Below, piece after piece: positions 7,129 to 15,279 of a stretch of 64,000 bases of DNA. How positions within the stretch are numbered: position 1 is the stretch's first letter; each line of letters opens with the position of its first letter. The position numbers were made by a program, and so were the translations under genes. The stretch is from Sporomusaceae bacterium FL31 (GTDB taxonomy: Bacteria; Bacillota; Negativicutes; DSM-1736; Dendrosporobacteraceae). The DNA is taken from contig BIFV01000005.1 of NCBI GenBank assembly GCA_003990955.1, positions 124,001 to 188,000 of the forward strand, read 5' to 3'. The notes under the pieces are model-generated. The model was given only the letters and a program-made list of their open reading frames with translations. It did no database searches and was not told the origin of the DNA.

Positions 7129-9242
7129 TGTCACACCGCTACCTTACATTTCCCATCCGAACAGCTTTAACTGACCGAAAAAAAAGTATGCTTGAAGCAA
7201 GTCTGCGGAGTATTGCCGCTGTTGTAAGCGCTTATGCCGACGACAACGGCAAACTTTCGGTCTATTATAATGGCCAATTGCCGGTAGAGCAAGTAAATGC
7301 CTTGATTTACCAGCTTGGCTGTATGCCACGATTGCCAGTCAAGTGCTCTCAGTCAACTGGAGATGAGCAGCATTTATCACTGCATGAACATCGCCGAGCG
7401 ACAATGATAGCCGGTGCAGGTCTGGTCGGCCTGCAAATCCTGCGTCTTACTGCGCCAGGCCTGTTCAATACACTATTTCTCGCACGCAGTGCTTTTGTAT
7501 TGCTGATTGCCCGCAATTTTATTGCTAGCGGAGTACGCAGTGTCTTGATTGACCGTCAGCCCAATGCGGATACATTGACAACCACAGCAGTCATTGCCTC
7601 GATTTTAAGCGGCAAACCCGAATCTAGTTTAACACTATTAACATTATCCAACTTTGCCGAAACGCTGACTACCTATACAGCAGAACGAGCACGTAAACAT
7701 ATCTCCCATTTACTCCGTCTTGACGAACAGTTTGTCTGGAAAATCGAAGATGATGGACATGAAATTAGAGTTGCGGTGGCCAGCTTAAAACTAGGAGACC
7801 GGATTGGCGTTCATCTAGGTGAGAAAATTTGTGTGGATGGAAAAGTCTTGTCCGGTGCAGCAGCTGTTGATCAGTCCTCAATTACCGGTGAATATATTCC
7901 GGTTGAAAAAAATCCTGGCGACCACGTCTATGCCGGCACCGTCCTTCAAAATGGGTTTCTGGAAATTTTAGTAGAAAAGCTTGGTGACGATACGGCAGTT
8001 GCCCGAATTGTCCATATGGTGGAAGAAGCCCAGATTCGCCGTGCTCCGGTTCAAAATTTTGCTGACCGGATGTCCAATATGCTGGTTCCCATTTCATTTA
8101 TTGCTGCCGGATTAGTCTATGGTGCCACAAAAGATTGGCAGCGAGTGTTAAACATGTTGTTTATTGATTTCTCCTGCGGTCTAAAACTATCTACCGCGAC
8201 CGCTATATCGGCAGCCATCGGACGAGCCGCCAGTCGGGGAGTCCTGATTAAAGGAGGTAACTACATCGAATCTCTTGCCGGGATTGATACAGTTGCTTTA
8301 GACAAAACCGGGACTATCACCATTGGTAAGCCGCAAGTTGTTTCAATTAAGACCGCCCCAGGAATCGATGAACGCGAATTACTCTTATTAGCGGCTTCAG
8401 CTGAGTTTCATTCCGCCCATCCGCTCGCATCGGCTATTTTAGAACATGTCGAGGGCCAAGGTTGGACAATCCCTCCTCATACCGATACTGAAACTATCAT
8501 TGCGCGAGGTATTCGTGCCGAAGTGCCTGATTTCGAAGACATTAGCGGCGGTTGCATCTTAGTTGGCAGTTGGCGCTTCATGCAGGAAAATCAAGTGCAG
8601 AGCTCAGGCTTCGGTACCGAGGCAGGTTCAGAACATGGCTATAATCTGGTCTATATAGCCCGTAATAGCAAGCTGATCGGAGTACTTGTTGTTAGTGATC
8701 CCATTCGCCCGACTTGGAAAAAGACGATCAACCAATTACGTCGGCAAGGGATTGATGAAGTCGTCATGATCACTGGCGACACTGAGCAAGTTGCCAAGCA
8801 TGTTGCAGCAGCCCTGGATATCGATGCATACCATGCTGAAGTCATGCCGGAAGATAAAGCAGCGCTGGTCACTAAGCTGCAGCGCCGTTCACAAGTGCTG
8901 ATGATTGGCGATGGCGTGAATGATGCTCCAGCCTTGGCATTTGCCGATGTGGGAGTAGCAATGGGTGGGCGCCGAACCGACATTGCGGTTGAATCGGCGG
9001 CAGTAACAATCAACTCAGAAGACCCCTTAGTGTTATCTGAAGTTGTTACACTGGGTAAACATACGATGAAAATTGTCCGGCAGAATTTTGCAGCGACCAT
9101 AGCCGTTAACACAGCAGCCATGTTATTAGGTGCTGTAGGGCGTACCAATCCCATGATTTCAGCGCTTATTCATAACGCTGCTACGGTTGGGGTCGTACTG
9201 AATAGTGCAAGAATTTTAATGTATTATAAAAAAGTCTGGTAA
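7128..9242 (+). CDS. P1B-type ATPase with atypical FSCG motif (FezB-like, putative iron transporter)
   Basis: A 704-residue P-type ATPase. The N-terminal 70 residues form a degenerate HMA-like domain without CxxC. The actuator loop has SSITGEYIPVEK, the phosphorylation site DKTGTITIGKP starts at D392, and the hinge reads GDGVNDAPALAFADVG from about 594. In the membrane helix that normally carries CPC/SPC the sequence is FSCGLKL (S349-C350-G351), so the conserved proline is missing. The start at ATG 7128 has AAAGGACG upstream; earlier in-frame codons lack a site. P1B-6 ATPases (FezB) of ferrosome loci travel with HMA-like partners, as here. Iron as substrate is inferred from this and from the Fur-like box. 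Confidence 0.85.
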   Translation: MSHRYLTFPIRTALTDRKKSMLEASLRSIAAVVSAYADDNGKLSVYYNGQLPVEQVNALIYQLGCMPRLPVKCSQSTGDEQHLSLHEHRRATMIAGAGLVGLQILRLTAPGLFNTLFLARSAFVLLIARNFIASGVRSVLIDRQPNADTLTTTAVIASILSGKPESSLTLLTLSNFAETLTTYTAERARKHISHLLRLDEQFVWKIEDDGHEIRVAVASLKLGDRIGVHLGEKICVDGKVLSGAAAVDQSSITGEYIPVEKNPGDHVYAGTVLQNGFLEILVEKLGDDTAVARIVHMVEEAQIRRAPVQNFADRMSNMLVPISFIAAGLVYGATKDWQRVLNMLFIDFSCGLKLSTATAISAAIGRAASRGVLIKGGNYIESLAGIDTVALDKTGTITIGKPQVVSIKTAPGIDERELLLLAASAEFHSAHPLASAILEHVEGQGWTIPPHTDTETIIARGIRAEVPDFEDISGGCILVGSWRFMQENQVQSSGFGTEAGSEHGYNLVYIARNSKLIGVLVVSDPIRPTWKKTINQLRRQGIDEVVMITGDTEQVAKHVAAALDIDAYHAEVMPEDKAALVTKLQRRSQVLMIGDGVNDAPALAFADVGVAMGGRRTDIAVESAAVTINSEDPLVLSEVVTLGKHTMKIVRQNFAATIAVNTAAMLLGAVGRTNPMISALIHNAATVGVVLNSARILMYYKKVW

Positions 9243-9287
9243 AGTTTGCTATAATATAAGAAACAATGTAGAAAGGAGGTGAGCTAC

Positions 9288-9506
9288 ATGTTTTCAAGAA
9301 CAGATTTTTGGATTGGACTAGTTGTTGGTACAATTGCTGGAGCCTTCGGTTATAAAATGATGTCTGAGCAATCTGCGCGCGGTATTGCTCCAGTAATGCC
9401 AGTTGCTCCTGGAGTTGGCGAACCGCCATTGGACGAGCTAATGCGTCAGAAAGAACGCCTGGAAGATCTAATTGCTGAAAGACAGCAAGGAGTTATTAAA
9501 GAATAA
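9288..9506 (+). CDS. Small membrane protein with glycine zipper (FezA/YtxH-like)
   Basis: A 72-residue protein starting at ATG 9288 with AAAGGAGGTGA 6 bases upstream; a GTG inside that ribosome binding site is not the start. One membrane segment (about residues 7-22) has a GLVVGTIAGAFG glycine zipper (GxxxGxxxGxxG). A proline-rich linker and a charged C-terminal helix (about 42-72) follow. It ends the operon of the P1B-type ATPase. Small membrane proteins with GxxxG motifs (FezA) are part of ferrosome loci as I recall them. Many databases would label such a protein YtxH-like. Confidence 0.72.
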   Translation: MFSRTDFWIGLVVGTIAGAFGYKMMSEQSARGIAPVMPVAPGVGEPPLDELMRQKERLEDLIAERQQGVIKE

Positions 9507-9523
9507 TTAGCTGCGATTACATA

Positions 9524-9576
9524 CTAATAAAAAGTTCCTCCCTGGTGAATGTCACCAGGGAGGAACTTTTTATTAG
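9524..9576. terminator. Bidirectional terminator with 25-bp perfect stem
   Basis: Arms 9524-9548 and 9552-9576 are perfect inverted copies with a 3-base centre and T-rich ends on both strands. It separates the ATPase operon (plus) from eda (minus), whose stop codon at 9573-9575 lies inside the right arm. Confidence 0.92.
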
Positions 9577-10229
9577 GTTGCAGCGATTCCGTTTTTACCC
9601 TTCTGCACAGCATGAACAAAGCACTTGGCTCTCTCGACAATTTGGGCATAATCGCCAACGGCCACACCCCGGGTTAGATTGCCGCCGACACCTACAGCAC
9701 TACTTCCTGCTTGAAGCCATTCTTGTACATTATCAAGATTAACACCACCCGTTGGCATTAATCTCACCTGCGGCAACGGCCCTTTTAAGGCCTTGACGAA
9801 CTTAGGTCCTAAAAGTTCGCCAGGAAAAACTTTGAGAATTTCAGCACCAGCTTCCATAGCCAAAATGGCTTCCCGAACTGTCATAATCCCAGGCATAGCT
9901 AATACCCGATATCGGTTGCACAATTGAATAACCTCAATATTCAGGCAAGGCGAAACAATAAATTGTGCTCCCTGAAGCAAGGCAATCCGGGCGGTTGCTG
10001 CATCCAGCACGGTCCCTGCCCCAATGATAATATCAGCCTCCTTAAACTCTTGCCTTAAGGCCTCAATCAGCTTATCTGCTCCCGGAACCGTAAATGTGAT
10101 TTCAATGGCTTGAATACCACCGCTTATGCAAGCTTTGGCCAGCTGCCTCGCTTCCTCAAGGGTAGAACCCCGAATGACTGCAACTAAGCGATCGGTGCAA
10201 ATTCGTTTTATTATTGTTTCCTTGTCCAT
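9573..10229 (-). CDS. eda: KDPG/KHG aldolase (2-dehydro-3-deoxy-phosphogluconate aldolase)
   Basis: A 218-residue class I aldolase that splits 2-keto-3-deoxy-6-phosphogluconate into pyruvate and glyceraldehyde-3-phosphate. The family's EITFTVPGA, GAGTVLDAA and catalytic-lysine region ILKVFPGE are all present, as is MPTGGVNL near the end. The start is ATG 10229, which overlaps the stop of kdgK (TGATG), with CGGAGG 8 bases upstream. It is the last gene of the kduI-kduD-kdgT-kdgK-eda operon and carries out the last step of uronate/ketodeoxygluconate breakdown. Confidence 0.93.
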   Translation of the reverse strand: MDKETIIKRICTDRLVAVIRGSTLEEARQLAKACISGGIQAIEITFTVPGADKLIEALRQEFKEADIIIGAGTVLDAATARIALLQGAQFIVSPCLNIEVIQLCNRYRVLAMPGIMTVREAILAMEAGAEILKVFPGELLGPKFVKALKGPLPQVRLMPTGGVNLDNVQEWLQAGSSAVGVGGNLTRGVAVGDYAQIVERAKCFVHAVQKGKNGIAAT

Positions 10230-11185
10230 CAAGTGCCTCCGTTTCTGTGCTGTTCATCCATAAACTTGCGCAACCCGGCTCTGTCAGGCAATCCATCATT
10301 ATCCCCAGGTGACATAATAGCCAACGCACCCATTGCATTGCCTCGCCGTACCGCTTCCGGTAAAGGCAAACCTTCTAAAAGTCCGCTAACAACCCCGACA
10401 GCAAAGCCGTCGCCAGCACCAACGGTGTCCACAATCCGCTCAACGTAAAACCCTTCAGTCGTAAAATTATTTAATCCAGTACTGCTATAAGCCCCTTTTG
10501 CTCCCAATTTGACCACCACTGTTTTCACTCCATACGCATGATAAAAGTCTGCAATCTCCTGTGGATTGGTTTTGCCGGTAAGCAGCTGCCCTTCTTCGAT
10601 ACCAGGAAAAACAAGATCAGCTTGCCTTGCTAAGTCGTTTACCACTTCTACCATTTCGGCTTTACTGTCCCAGAGCTTTGGCCGCAGGTTCGGATCATAC
10701 GAGATTTGCACTCCGTTAGCGCTGGCTGCTGCCATAAGCTCATAAACCATAGTGCGGCAATCCCTAGATAAAGCTGGTGGAATCCCAGTCAGATGAATAT
10801 GATCAAACTTCTCCCACTGCACATCTTTAACCGTATGAGGATTCATATGCGCAGCCGCGGAATTCTTGCGCAAGGAAAACACGTCCGGATCACCACGACT
10901 TACTTTCTGCTTCCATTGCATACCGGTAAAATAATTGGAATGATAACTCACATAGGATGTATTGATACCGTTTTGGTTCAGAAATCGCCCGATTTGTCTC
11001 CCAAACGGATCATTTCCCAATTGGGTAATATATGTCACTTGATGACCTAACCGAACCATCCCAATAGCAAAGTTTACTTCAGCACCAGCTACGAACCGTG
11101 AAAATCTTTCTACCTCGTCCAATAAGCCTTCCTGCTCGGCTACAAAAAGCGCCATCGGCTCACCCACTGTAAGGATAGATCCCAT
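10229..11185 (-). CDS. kdgK: 2-keto-3-deoxygluconate kinase (PfkB family)
   Basis: A 318-residue ribokinase-like sugar kinase. The N-terminus has the GEPMALF strand and the GAEVNFAIGMVRLG motif. The C-terminal PfkB signature DTVGAGDGFAVGV carries the catalytic aspartate. GAGGAGGG precedes the ATG. Its position between the KDG permease and KDPG aldolase genes fixes the substrate as 2-keto-3-deoxygluconate with good confidence. The product is KDPG for Eda. Confidence 0.93.
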   Translation of the reverse strand: MGSILTVGEPMALFVAEQEGLLDEVERFSRFVAGAEVNFAIGMVRLGHQVTYITQLGNDPFGRQIGRFLNQNGINTSYVSYHSNYFTGMQWKQKVSRGDPDVFSLRKNSAAAHMNPHTVKDVQWEKFDHIHLTGIPPALSRDCRTMVYELMAAASANGVQISYDPNLRPKLWDSKAEMVEVVNDLARQADLVFPGIEEGQLLTGKTNPQEIADFYHAYGVKTVVVKLGAKGAYSSTGLNNFTTEGFYVERIVDTVGAGDGFAVGVVSGLLEGLPLPEAVRRGNAMGALAIMSPGDNDGLPDRAGLRKFMDEQHRNGGT

Positions 11186-11271
11186 AGTTTCCCTCCTCTG
11201 CGTTCAATAGTCAGCAATCTCTTACTCTGGAGCATGAATATATCCACCCTAGCCGGTTGAATGATATAAGC

Positions 11272-11296
11272 GAGGCATACTGATTTTGTATGCCTC
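11272..11296 (-). terminator. Weak intercistronic hairpin between kdgT and kdgK
   Basis: 9-bp stem (11272-11280 with 11288-11296) in the 130-base gap of the operon, without a clear T-run on the minus strand. It may be an RNA-processing or partial termination site that lowers kdgK-eda expression. Confidence 0.35.
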
Positions 11297-11316
11297 CCAC
11301 TATACCAAGTCAAAAT

Positions 11317-12297
11317 CTAGAGATCTACTTTTGCCGTAGAGATGTCAACTTTCCCCTTCATATAGTTAGCCCACCAGGCAGTCAACACAGGTACTAGAAT
11401 AGAGGTGACTATGACAGAAGTAGCAACTAAGGTCGTTGCCGCCTGTGCAACTGGCTTAAAGTCTGGATTCATCTCTGCAATAATGAGCGGATTCGTAACT
11501 GCTGCACCCGCAGTACTTGATGCTGCAAGGCCTGCTGTGCCATTGCCGCCACCAATATACTTATCGGCCAGCATGAGTGGAATGCCAGTTATGGCAATGA
11601 CGGAAACTCCCAGCAATATCCCTAACATTCCAGTCTTTGTGATCACATTGAGATCAATGGTGTTACCTAAAGCAAAGGCAAAAAACGGGATCATGGTTTG
11701 CGTGGCTTTACTAAATAAGTCACGCAGCTCATGGTCAAGATTACCTAAGATGAAACCAATGAGAAAGGGCAAAACAGCGCCAACAAATAACCGTGGTTCA
11801 AAAGTAGCAATACCAGATCCGCCAAGAATAAGCATAGTCATTAAAGGTCCGGATTCTATCGACATGAGGACAAAGGCTCCGGCTTCCTCCTTAGATCCAT
11901 ATTGCTGCATAATCGAGGCATACAGGCCTCCATTGGTCATATCCATAGCGGCAATGATTGCTAAAATGGACAAACCGGCAAAAAAGCCGCTTTCGATACC
12001 ATTTCCGGGCAATAATTTTACAGCAATTAATGCAACCAACCAGGCAACAGCAATTTTTGTCACCACCAGGGTCCCGGATTTTCGTAAAACTGTACCAGTG
12101 GCTTTAATATCAATGCCTGTACCCATACAGAAAAACCAGACCGATAAAATGGGTACTGTTCCGGTAATCAATCCATTGGTAAATGAGCCAAAATATTTTC
12201 CTGCTCCTGGTGAGAAAGTATGGCAAAGTGCTCCTAAGAACAAGGGTACTAACATAAGTCCACCTGGAATTCTATCAATGGCTTGCTTAATTTTCAT
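11317..12297 (-). CDS. kdgT: 2-keto-3-deoxygluconate permease
   Basis: A 326-residue inner-membrane protein with about ten hydrophobic segments. It matches the KdgT family from the first residues ([13 protein letters not shown], then [21 protein letters not shown]). The ATG at 12297 is preferred over the GTG three codons upstream because family members begin at this point; the ribosome binding site is not decisive. The protein imports 2-keto-3-deoxygluconate with protons. It lies between kduD and kdgK in the same operon. Confidence 0.94.
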   Translation of the reverse strand: MKIKQAIDRIPGGLMLVPLFLGALCHTFSPGAGKYFGSFTNGLITGTVPILSVWFFCMGTGIDIKATGTVLRKSGTLVVTKIAVAWLVALIAVKLLPGNGIESGFFAGLSILAIIAAMDMTNGGLYASIMQQYGSKEEAGAFVLMSIESGPLMTMLILGGSGIATFEPRLFVGAVLPFLIGFILGNLDHELRDLFSKATQTMIPFFAFALGNTIDLNVITKTGMLGILLGVSVIAITGIPLMLADKYIGGGNGTAGLAASSTAGAAVTNPLIIAEMNPDFKPVAQAATTLVATSVIVTSILVPVLTAWWANYMKGKVDISTAKVDL

Positions 12298-12375
12298 ATA
12301 CTCCACATTCCTTCCATTTTATCTATCCGAACCTTGATAAATGATAACGGAATATTCTGTATTTGGAAGCTATAA

Positions 12376-12393
12376 AATTCGCTGCAGCGAATT
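12376..12393 (-). repeat. 18-bp perfect palindrome downstream of kduD
   Basis: AATTCGCTGCAGCGAATT, 19 bases past the kduD stop. On the minus strand it forms a 7-bp hairpin with TGCA loop followed by TTTTAT, so it could be a weak terminator or processing site between kduD and kdgT. Confidence 0.45.
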
Positions 12394-12411
12394 GTCAGTC
12401 GCTGATTACTC

Positions 12412-13167
12412 TTAACGAGCTAACCAGCCTCCATCCACTGCGAGGGTGTAACCATTCACATAATCAGACGCCTCTGATGCCAGGAAAACTACTGGTCCAG
12501 CTAAATCATCTGGCAGCCCCCAGCGGCCTGCAGGAATGCGTTCAAGAATTTCTGCACTGCGCTTCGCGTCAGCTTTAATAGGGGCAGTATTGGCAGTATC
12601 CATATAACCAGGAGCAATGGCATTTACATTAATTTGATGTTTCGCCCATTCGTTGGCCATCAGACGAGTAATCCCCAACACACCGCTCTTACTGGCGGTA
12701 TAGGAAGGAACCCGGATTCCCCCCTGAAAAGACAGCATTGAAGCAATATTGATGATTTTTCCACCACGCCCCTGCTTGACAAACTGCTTGGCAGAGGCCT
12801 GAGAAAAGAAAAATACTGTTTTAATATTAATATTCATGACTTCATCCCAGTCTTGCTCACTAAATTCCAGCGCATCGGCACGACGAATAATTCCTGCATT
12901 ATTCACTAGAATATCGAAACCACCAAACTCTTGGACCACCTTTTCAATAATTCCATTAATAGGTTCCGTACTCATGAGATTGGCATCAATGGCTAAAAAC
13001 TGGCGTCCTAAGCTGCGTACTTGTTCACCTGTTTCACTAGGGTCGCCAATACCAACACTTACAATGTCCGCACCGGCTCGCGCCAGTCCAATCGCCATAC
13101 CTTGCCCTAGCCCGGTTACTCCGCCGGTGATAATAGCAGTTTTGCCGCTTAGATTAAATAAGTCCAT
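12412..13167 (-). CDS. kduD: 2-dehydro-3-deoxy-D-gluconate 5-dehydrogenase (SDR family)
   Basis: A 251-residue short-chain dehydrogenase, close to the 253 of known KduD. It shows the nucleotide-binding ITGGVTGLGQGMA, the NNAGIIRR motif, the serine in ASMLSFQGG and the YTASKSG catalytic Tyr/Lys. It interconverts 2,5-diketo-3-deoxygluconate and 2-keto-3-deoxygluconate with NAD(H). The start at ATG 13167 has GGAGG 8 bases upstream; a frame extension of 6 residues upstream is not needed. It follows kduI by 18 bases. Confidence 0.93.
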   Translation of the reverse strand: MDLFNLSGKTAIITGGVTGLGQGMAIGLARAGADIVSVGIGDPSETGEQVRSLGRQFLAIDANLMSTEPINGIIEKVVQEFGGFDILVNNAGIIRRADALEFSEQDWDEVMNINIKTVFFFSQASAKQFVKQGRGGKIINIASMLSFQGGIRVPSYTASKSGVLGITRLMANEWAKHQINVNAIAPGYMDTANTAPIKADAKRSAEILERIPAGRWGLPDDLAGPVVFLASEASDYVNGYTLAVDGGWLAR

Positions 13168-13185
13168 ATTGCTTCCTCCAGTCAC

Positions 13186-14013
13186 TTAGAATATTTGCTG
13201 CATGGATACGGCATCCATATCGTCAAAAATCTGATTTTCACCGGCCATGCCCCAGATAAACGTGTAGCTATGAGTTCCGACGCCCGAATGAATAGACCAA
13301 CTGGGAGAAAGCACTGCTTCTTCATTCCGCAGGACAATATGGCGGGTTTCCTTGGGCTCACCCATAAAATGAAAAACAATATTTTCTGCCGGTAAATCAA
13401 AATAGAAATACACTTCCATCCGCCGGTCATGCGTATGACACGGCATGCTATTCCACATATTGCCGTTTTTCAATACCGTCATGCCCATCACCAATTGGCA
13501 ACTCTGAACACCCTGAGGATGAATATATTTATAAATCGTGCGGTCATTTGAATTCTCGATTTTCCCCAGATGATTCCCTTCAAGCCTATCCCGTTCAATT
13601 TTAACGGTTGGATAAGATGCATGGGCCGGAGAACTATTAAAGTAAAATTTAGCTGCCTGCTCATTATTATCACTAGAAAAAACCACTTCTTTGACACCAC
13701 GCCCTATGTATAAGCCATCAGTTGGCTTAAGCGAATACTGCACACCGTCAACAGCAATAGAACCAGCGCCACCCACATTGATAATTCCCATCTCACGCCT
13801 TTCAAGAAAGGTATTGACACCCATACCTGTTCCAACCTGCAGCATGTGCGGCTGAACGGGTAAGATACCGCCGGTAATCATCCGATCTACATGACTATAA
13901 ATCATTTTGCAACAATCTGGCTGAAATAGGTGTCGAATCAAGAAATTTTCTCGTAATTGTTCTGTTGTGTAATGCTTTGCATCTCTCGGATGAGCATTGT
14001 GTCTGACTTCCAT
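13186..14013 (-). CDS. kduI: 5-keto-4-deoxyuronate isomerase
   Basis: A 275-residue cupin-type isomerase, the usual length for KduI. The N-terminus MEVRHNAHPRDAKHY and the metal site region MPCHTHDRRMEVYFYF are characteristic. It converts 5-keto-4-deoxyuronate, from pectin or glycosaminoglycan oligomers, to 2,5-diketo-3-deoxygluconate. It is the first gene of the operon, just downstream of the IclR-type operators. GGGAG is about 14 bases before the ATG, a rather long spacing. Confidence 0.94.
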   Translation of the reverse strand: MEVRHNAHPRDAKHYTTEQLRENFLIRHLFQPDCCKMIYSHVDRMITGGILPVQPHMLQVGTGMGVNTFLERREMGIINVGGAGSIAVDGVQYSLKPTDGLYIGRGVKEVVFSSDNNEQAAKFYFNSSPAHASYPTVKIERDRLEGNHLGKIENSNDRTIYKYIHPQGVQSCQLVMGMTVLKNGNMWNSMPCHTHDRRMEVYFYFDLPAENIVFHFMGEPKETRHIVLRNEEAVLSPSWSIHSGVGTHSYTFIWGMAGENQIFDDMDAVSMQQIF

Positions 14014-14081
14014 AATACCAACATCATCTCCCTTATTTTAGAATCCTCGATTACGCACCTCGCCTCCTTTGTCTCATATTA

Positions 14082-14096
14082 TGGAATATAATATCA
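14082..14096. promoter_or_regulatory. IclR/KdgR-type operator 1
   Basis: TGGAATATAATATCA, an imperfect copy of the palindrome TGAAAT-ATA-ATTTCA. It lies 68 bases before kduI, fitting repression of the kdu/kdg operon. Confidence 0.55.
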
Positions 14097-14174
14097 TTAT
14101 CTGATTTAATTATAATATTTAGAATTTATTCAAACAAGATAATTTTCAAATATTTTACTTTTTAATTCATAATA

Positions 14175-14189
14175 TGAAATATAATTTCA
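14175..14189. promoter_or_regulatory. IclR/KdgR-type operator 2 (best copy)
   Basis: TGAAATATAATTTCA, with perfect 6-base inverted arms around ATA. It lies in the middle of the divergent kduI/kdgR gap. Confidence 0.65.
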
Positions 14190-14267
14190 CTATATATTTA
14201 TTTACTCCATTATAATAAAACAATGATACTCATTTACTTGCATTTATGATCCATAAGTTTTACTATA

Positions 14268-14282
14268 TGAAATATAGAATCA
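14268..14282. promoter_or_regulatory. IclR/KdgR-type operator 3
   Basis: TGAAATATAGAATCA, one full and one partial arm of the same motif, 45 bases before the regulator gene, fitting autoregulation. The remaining part of 14014-14327 is AT-rich and holds no gene. Confidence 0.55.
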
Positions 14283-14327
14283 ATATATTAAGAACCAGCC
14301 AAATCAAAAAATTTGAGGAGTGACATC

Positions 14328-15101
14328 ATGGCGGCAAATGATACGATGGAAGTTCAGTCCTTGCATAGAGCACTTAATATTTTAGAAGCGGTCGGACGCA
14401 GCGAAACTCCTTTAAGTCTGAAACAGCTTACTGCAATTACCGGATTGCCTAAGCCGACTGTATATCGCTTGCTCCGCAACCTGGAAGATCGTAATTATGT
14501 GACATGTGACAATAGCGGCAAATATCGTCTTGGCTTACAGGTGTTGTCATTAAGCCGGTGGGCTGAACAGGATTTCGAAGTCAAGCTGATTGCCAGACCT
14601 CATCTTGCGTTTTTGAGTGAACTTAGCAAAGAAACCGTCCACCTTGCCATATTGGAGCAAAATCGCGTTCTTTATGTAGATACTGTTGAAAGTCCTCATG
14701 CTTTGCGCTTAGTGACTAAGCTTGGATCGACCAATTCAGTCCATTGCACAGCCTTGGGAAAAGCATTGTTAATGAAACACAGCGACCAGGAAATTCTAGC
14801 ACTGCTTGCAAGTCAAGAAATGGAGCGGAGAACCGAATATACCATCACCACGCCTGTAGATTTCTTGAGCGAAATGCAGACAGTACGAGCTAAAGGTTAT
14901 GCCCTGGATGAGCGTGAAAGCGAACTTGAAGGCCGGTGTGTCGGTGCTCCTATCTATGACCATACCGGAACGATTATTGCTGCGATTAGCATATCAGGAC
15001 TATCTACCCGTTTCTCGGCAGAGCATATTAAAAAAAATATTGTGCCCCATTTATTGGAGCGGACGGCACAACTCTCACGTACCTTAGGCTATCGGGATTG
15101 A
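14328..15101 (+). CDS. kdgR: IclR family regulator of the kdu/kdg operon
   Basis: A 257-residue IclR-type protein. The N-terminal winged helix (about residues 8-65) holds SLKQLTAITGLPKPTVYRLL, and the C-terminal effector domain (about 80-255) ends with AAISISGLSTRFS. ATG 14328 follows GAGGAG; an upstream TTG overlaps that site and is rejected. It is divergent from the ketodeoxygluconate operon, with three copies of an inverted-repeat motif between them. KdgR of enterobacteria belongs to the same family and senses KDG, so the role as KDG-responsive repressor is well supported but still inferred. Confidence 0.88.
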   Translation: MAANDTMEVQSLHRALNILEAVGRSETPLSLKQLTAITGLPKPTVYRLLRNLEDRNYVTCDNSGKYRLGLQVLSLSRWAEQDFEVKLIARPHLAFLSELSKETVHLAILEQNRVLYVDTVESPHALRLVTKLGSTNSVHCTALGKALLMKHSDQEILALLASQEMERRTEYTITTPVDFLSEMQTVRAKGYALDERESELEGRCVGAPIYDHTGTIIAAISISGLSTRFSAEHIKKNIVPHLLERTAQLSRTLGYRD

Positions 15102-15193
15102 GCATAAACAGCTTTTGAGCCCCGAGAAACAGTCGGTTCCCCCCCTTAAGAATTCCAATGATTACAAATTAGCCTGATCAGTAAAATGACAAT

Positions 15194-15251
15194 AAAAAAC
15201 AATCCAAGTCAAACATGACAGACCTATCATGCTTGACTTGGATTGTTTTTT
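15194..15251. terminator. Bidirectional terminator after kdgR
   Basis: 19-bp arms (15194-15212 with 15233-15251) and an inner CATGA/TCATG stem. A-rich and T-rich ends serve both the plus gene and the minus gene ending at 15280. Confidence 0.88.
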
Positions 15252-15279
15252 GGGATTGAAAGATACAAATAAATCATTA

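Noticed and set aside
8651..9154. 167-residue minus-strand frame
   Set aside because: Antisense shadow of the P1B-type ATPase; Ser/Thr-rich translation typical of reverse-strand artefacts.
11405..12337. 310-residue open frame on the plus strand
   Set aside because: It is the exact antisense of kdgT, with low-complexity composition and no ribosome binding site.
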